Shown: piece by piece, positions 6,350 to 8,039 of the stretch
Layout: every line of letters starts with the position of its first letter
How positions within the stretch are numbered: position 1 is the stretch's first letter
Assembly (NCBI GenBank): GCA_035415725.1
Contig: DAOOGN010000130.1
Location: 1-8,039 of the forward strand
Direction of reading: 5' to 3'
Length of the DNA stretch: 8,039 nucleotides
Source: DSWT01 sp035415725
GTDB lineage: Bacteria; Chloroflexota; Anaerolineae; B4-G1; SLSP01
Notes under the pieces: generated by a model
Seen by the model: the letters and a program-made list of their open reading frames with translations, nothing else
The model's database searches: none
What the model was told of the DNA's origin: nothing
Program-made: the position numbers and the translations under genes

Positions 6350-6426
6350 ATCAGCAGATTGAGCAGATGAGGCAGATTTCGTTGCCAAAAGGTAGACAAT
6401 CTGCTAAATCAGCTTAATCTGCTGAT
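6350..6426. repeat. 9-nt-period palindrome between two genes
   Basis: Arms 6350-6378 and 6398-6426 are complementary at 24 of 29 positions, counting one G-T pair as a mismatch, with a 19-nt loop. Each arm is three 9-mers of the type AGCAGATTG, or its complement. There is no T run after it, so it is not a simple terminator, though it may cause partial attenuation or protect the upstream mRNA end. It ends 5 bp before the glycosyltransferase ATG. Confidence 0.8.
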
Positions 6427-6431
6427 AAAGA

Positions 6432-7595
6432 ATGAGAAACGATTCGATGCGCGTAGCCTTGAGCGGGTGGTTTGGGGATCGCCCTGAGACAGGGAGCGGG
6501 CAGTATTTGCGCTACCTGGTTGCAGCGCTTGCCGAGCATATGCCTGCGTCGCAGTTTATGGTGTTGACACCAACATCCCCTGTAGCGGAGGTGGTTTGCG
6601 CACCCAATGTCGAATTCGTCGTAGTTCCAGGGAAGAAGACAAACCTCGGTAAGGTGTGGTGGGAGCAGGTCATACTCCCCAGGGCGGCTCGTCAGCTTGG
6701 AGTGGATGTGCTCCACGTGCCGTATTGGGCGCCGCCGCTGTATGCTGCCCTGCCTACTGTAGTCACCGTCCATGATCTCATCCCCTTATTGCTCAAACCC
6801 TATCGCGGTGGAGCCTTGGTGCGGTTGTACACGGCCTTTGTCAGGGCGACCTCGCCGCGCGCGACGCTGCTGCTGACGGATTCGGCGGCCTCGCGGCGGG
6901 ACATCGTCGCGCATCTCCACGTCTCACCCGACCGTGTGCAAACGGTTTATCTGGCGGTGGACAAGACGTATACAGACCTGTCAGGTTTTCCGCAATTTGA
7001 CAGGTCTGTCCTCGAACCGCTGGGGGTGCAGCCGGGATATGTCCTTTACCTGGGTGGGTTCGACGTGCGGAAGAACGTGCACGGGGTGTGTACGGCGTTT
7101 GCGCATGTGGCTCAGACTGTGCCGGAGGCGCATTTGGTCATCGCGGGGAAACCGCCGGCGGTGGACTCGGAGTTTGCGCCGGATCCGCGTCGCCTGGCGC
7201 GCGAGGCTGGCATTCCCGAAGCGCGTGTCCAGTTTGTGGACTGTGTTCCCGAATCCGCCAAGCCGGCGCTCTATCGCGGCGCACGGGCTTTTATCTTCCC
7301 CTCGCTCTACGAAGGGTTTGGCCTGCCGCCGCTGGAAGCACTGGCATGCGGGACGCCGGTCGTGGGCAGTAACACGTCCAGCTTGCCGGAGGTGGTGGGC
7401 GACGCGGGCGTCCTCGTAGACCCCGCCGATGTGACGGGCATGGCGGACGCGCTCATGCGACTGTTGACCGATGACGCCTTCCACGCCGAATTGCGGCAGC
7501 GTGCGTTGCGTCAGGCGGCGCGCTTCGCGTGGCAGACGACGGCGCGAGAGACATACGCGGCGTATGAGAAAGTGCTGAATCGCGCCGCGGTGTGA
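6432..7595 (+). CDS. Glycosyltransferase family 4 (GT-B fold)
   Basis: A 387-residue retaining glycosyltransferase that would move a sugar from a nucleotide donor to a surface-glycan or lipid-linked acceptor. The exact sugar cannot be told. GSGQYLRYLV (21-30) is the N-terminal glycine-rich loop region, and HDLIPLL (114-120) belongs to the first Rossmann half. YVLYLGGFDVRKN (203-215) opens the donor-binding half, LVIAGK ends at Lys240, and the EX7E signature is Glu294 and Glu302 in YEGFGLPPLEALACGTPVV. DAGVLVDP (324-331) is also typical. The ATG at 6432 has no ribosome binding site; ATG at 6447 (MRVALSGWF) matches where relatives usually begin and may be the true start. A perfect 12-bp inverted repeat lies inside the gene at 6972-7009. 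The gap of 96 bp from the cold-shock gene allows read-through. The C-terminus looks complete. Confidence 0.92.
   Translation: MRNDSMRVALSGWFGDRPETGSGQYLRYLVAALAEHMPASQFMVLTPTSPVAEVVCAPNVEFVVVPGKKTNLGKVWWEQVILPRAARQLGVDVLHVPYWAPPLYAALPTVVTVHDLIPLLLKPYRGGALVRLYTAFVRATSPRATLLLTDSAASRRDIVAHLHVSPDRVQTVYLAVDKTYTDLSGFPQFDRSVLEPLGVQPGYVLYLGGFDVRKNVHGVCTAFAHVAQTVPEAHLVIAGKPPAVDSEFAPDPRRLAREAGIPEARVQFVDCVPESAKPALYRGARAFIFPSLYEGFGLPPLEALACGTPVVGSNTSSLPEVVGDAGVLVDPADVTGMADALMRLLTDDAFHAELRQRALRQAARFAWQTTARETYAAYEKVLNRAAV
6972..7009. repeat. Palindrome embedded in frame in the glycosyltransferase gene
   Basis: ACAGACCTGTCA (6972-6983) and TGACAGGTCTGT (6998-7009) are perfect 12-bp inverted arms. The inner GGTT and AATT add two A-T and two G-T pairs, leaving a 6-nt loop. 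The element encodes residues 181-193 in the linker between the two Rossmann halves, with no stop codon. Such GACCTGTCAGGT palindromes resemble dispersed intergenic repeats I recall from other genomes, which suggests an in-frame insertion. Confidence 0.75.
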
Positions 7596-7861
7596 GATGT
7601 AGTTTTATGATGCCAACTGAATCTATTCATCAACCCATGCTATTTTACGCTGTAACTGACGACCGCCAACATCTGTCACCGCAACGCCGAGCGTCTGCTC
7701 ACACCGCTAGGGGAGGGAAAATGAAGGCGCCGGAACGTCCATGAGCCACACTTCGGGTGATAAAACTGTGTTTGCATGTTTCCCTACCCTGTACTAGAAT
7801 GTTCTTTATTCACTTAAACGTTTAGTATCTATTCGGGCTAGTAAACCTGACGAAGCCACTT
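7596..7861. other. Intergenic region before repeat copy 2
   Basis: I see no convincing gene. A 45-codon frame from 7607 lacks a ribosome binding site and a recognisable product. The AT-richer right half carries a promoter-like sequence (7772-7800) and a 10-bp palindrome TAAACGTTTA (7815-7824). No hairpin plus T run marks a terminator for the glycosyltransferase gene. Confidence 0.5.
7772..7800 (+). promoter_or_regulatory. Promoter-like sequence pointing into repeat copy 2
   Basis: TTGCAT (7772-7777) and TAGAAT (7795-7800) are exactly 17 nt apart. Initiation near 7807 would transcribe the whole repeat, which starts at 7862. No protein gene lies in between. Confidence 0.4.
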
Positions 7862-8039
7862 ATTCCCTATGCCAGGTTGGGCGTGGATTTCGGTATGCCT
7901 GGTGCTTGTGGATGACGAGATATGCGTGTTTCTATAAGCCCATCCCCTCTGCCCCCCTTCCCCAGGGAAGGGGGATTTTGGGTGGGGGGTGTGGCGGGCG
8001 GCTTCGCCGCCCGCCACACCCCCTTTTGCCCCCTTCTTC
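7862..8039. repeat. Long direct repeat, copy 2 (right end, cut by window)
   Basis: This matches 1-172 in the same orientation with three substitutions. It also has a 7-nt segment missing from copy 1, which completes an extra inverted repeat: CCCCCTTCCC (7953-7962) pairs with GGGAAGGGGG (7965-7974). The main GC hairpin is kept (7985-8002 with 8006-8023, TTC loop). The base just before the match (7861) marks a possible left boundary. The right boundary is outside the window. Confidence 0.9.

Noticed and set aside
323..6426. CRISPR array suggested by short repeated units
   Set aside because: The units are 9 nt, directly abutting, arranged as inverted arms, and have no regular spacers.
6981..7484. 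A 167-codon frame antisense to the glycosyltransferase
   Set aside because: It lies wholly inside a well-supported family 4 glycosyltransferase gene and has no family features.
7607..7744. A 45-codon frame after the glycosyltransferase gene
   Set aside because: It has no ribosome binding site, no recognisable motif and unremarkable composition, so I do not call it a gene.

Overview
The window holds five intact protein genes and an unusually dense set of intergenic palindromes and repeats. It looks like a chromosomal segment of a moderately GC-rich, free-living bacterium. I lean towards Chloroflexota (Anaerolineae-like), from the style of the C/G-rich dispersed repeats, the zinc-ribbon/cold-shock fusion and the stand-alone MreB. 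That placement is inference from memory, not a proven assignment.

Layout. Positions 1-472 carry no credible gene. They hold a repeat of at least 172 bp whose second copy ends the window (7862-8039), two GC-rich hairpins with G-quadruplex motifs, a 9-nt-period half element, and a 76-bp MITE-like inverted-repeat element that stops 5 bp short of the mreB stop codon. On the minus strand follow mreB (473-1543, TTG start, extended -10 promoter) and, upstream of it, a membrane-anchored HExxH zinc-metalloprotease-like gene (1696-3006). A divergent region of about 500 bp (3007-3509) holds a C-rich hairpin with minus-strand G-quadruplex potential, a plausible sigma70 promoter and a 9-nt-period palindromic element that abuts the ribosome binding site of the next gene. 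On the plus strand follow a GyrA/ParC-type type IIA topoisomerase subunit (3510-5960), a zinc-ribbon plus cold-shock-domain protein 15 bp downstream (5976-6335), another 9-nt-period palindrome, and a family 4 glycosyltransferase (6432-7595). The last 265 bp before the second repeat copy hold a promoter-like sequence pointing into that repeat.

Working together. The topoisomerase subunit and the cold-shock protein are almost certainly co-transcribed, which pairs DNA topology with a nucleic-acid-binding cold-shock protein. mreB (cell-shape scaffold) has its own promoter and is not followed by mreC/mreD here. The glycosyltransferase probably builds cell-surface glycan and may read through from the topoisomerase operon.

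The main points of interest are non-coding: bracketing long direct repeats, three loci sharing a 9-nt-period palindrome architecture, a palindrome carried in frame inside the glycosyltransferase gene, and a topoisomerase A subunit whose C-terminal domain lacks the canonical GyrA box in its first blade. I found no CRISPR array, tRNA, rRNA, transposase or recognised defence system.
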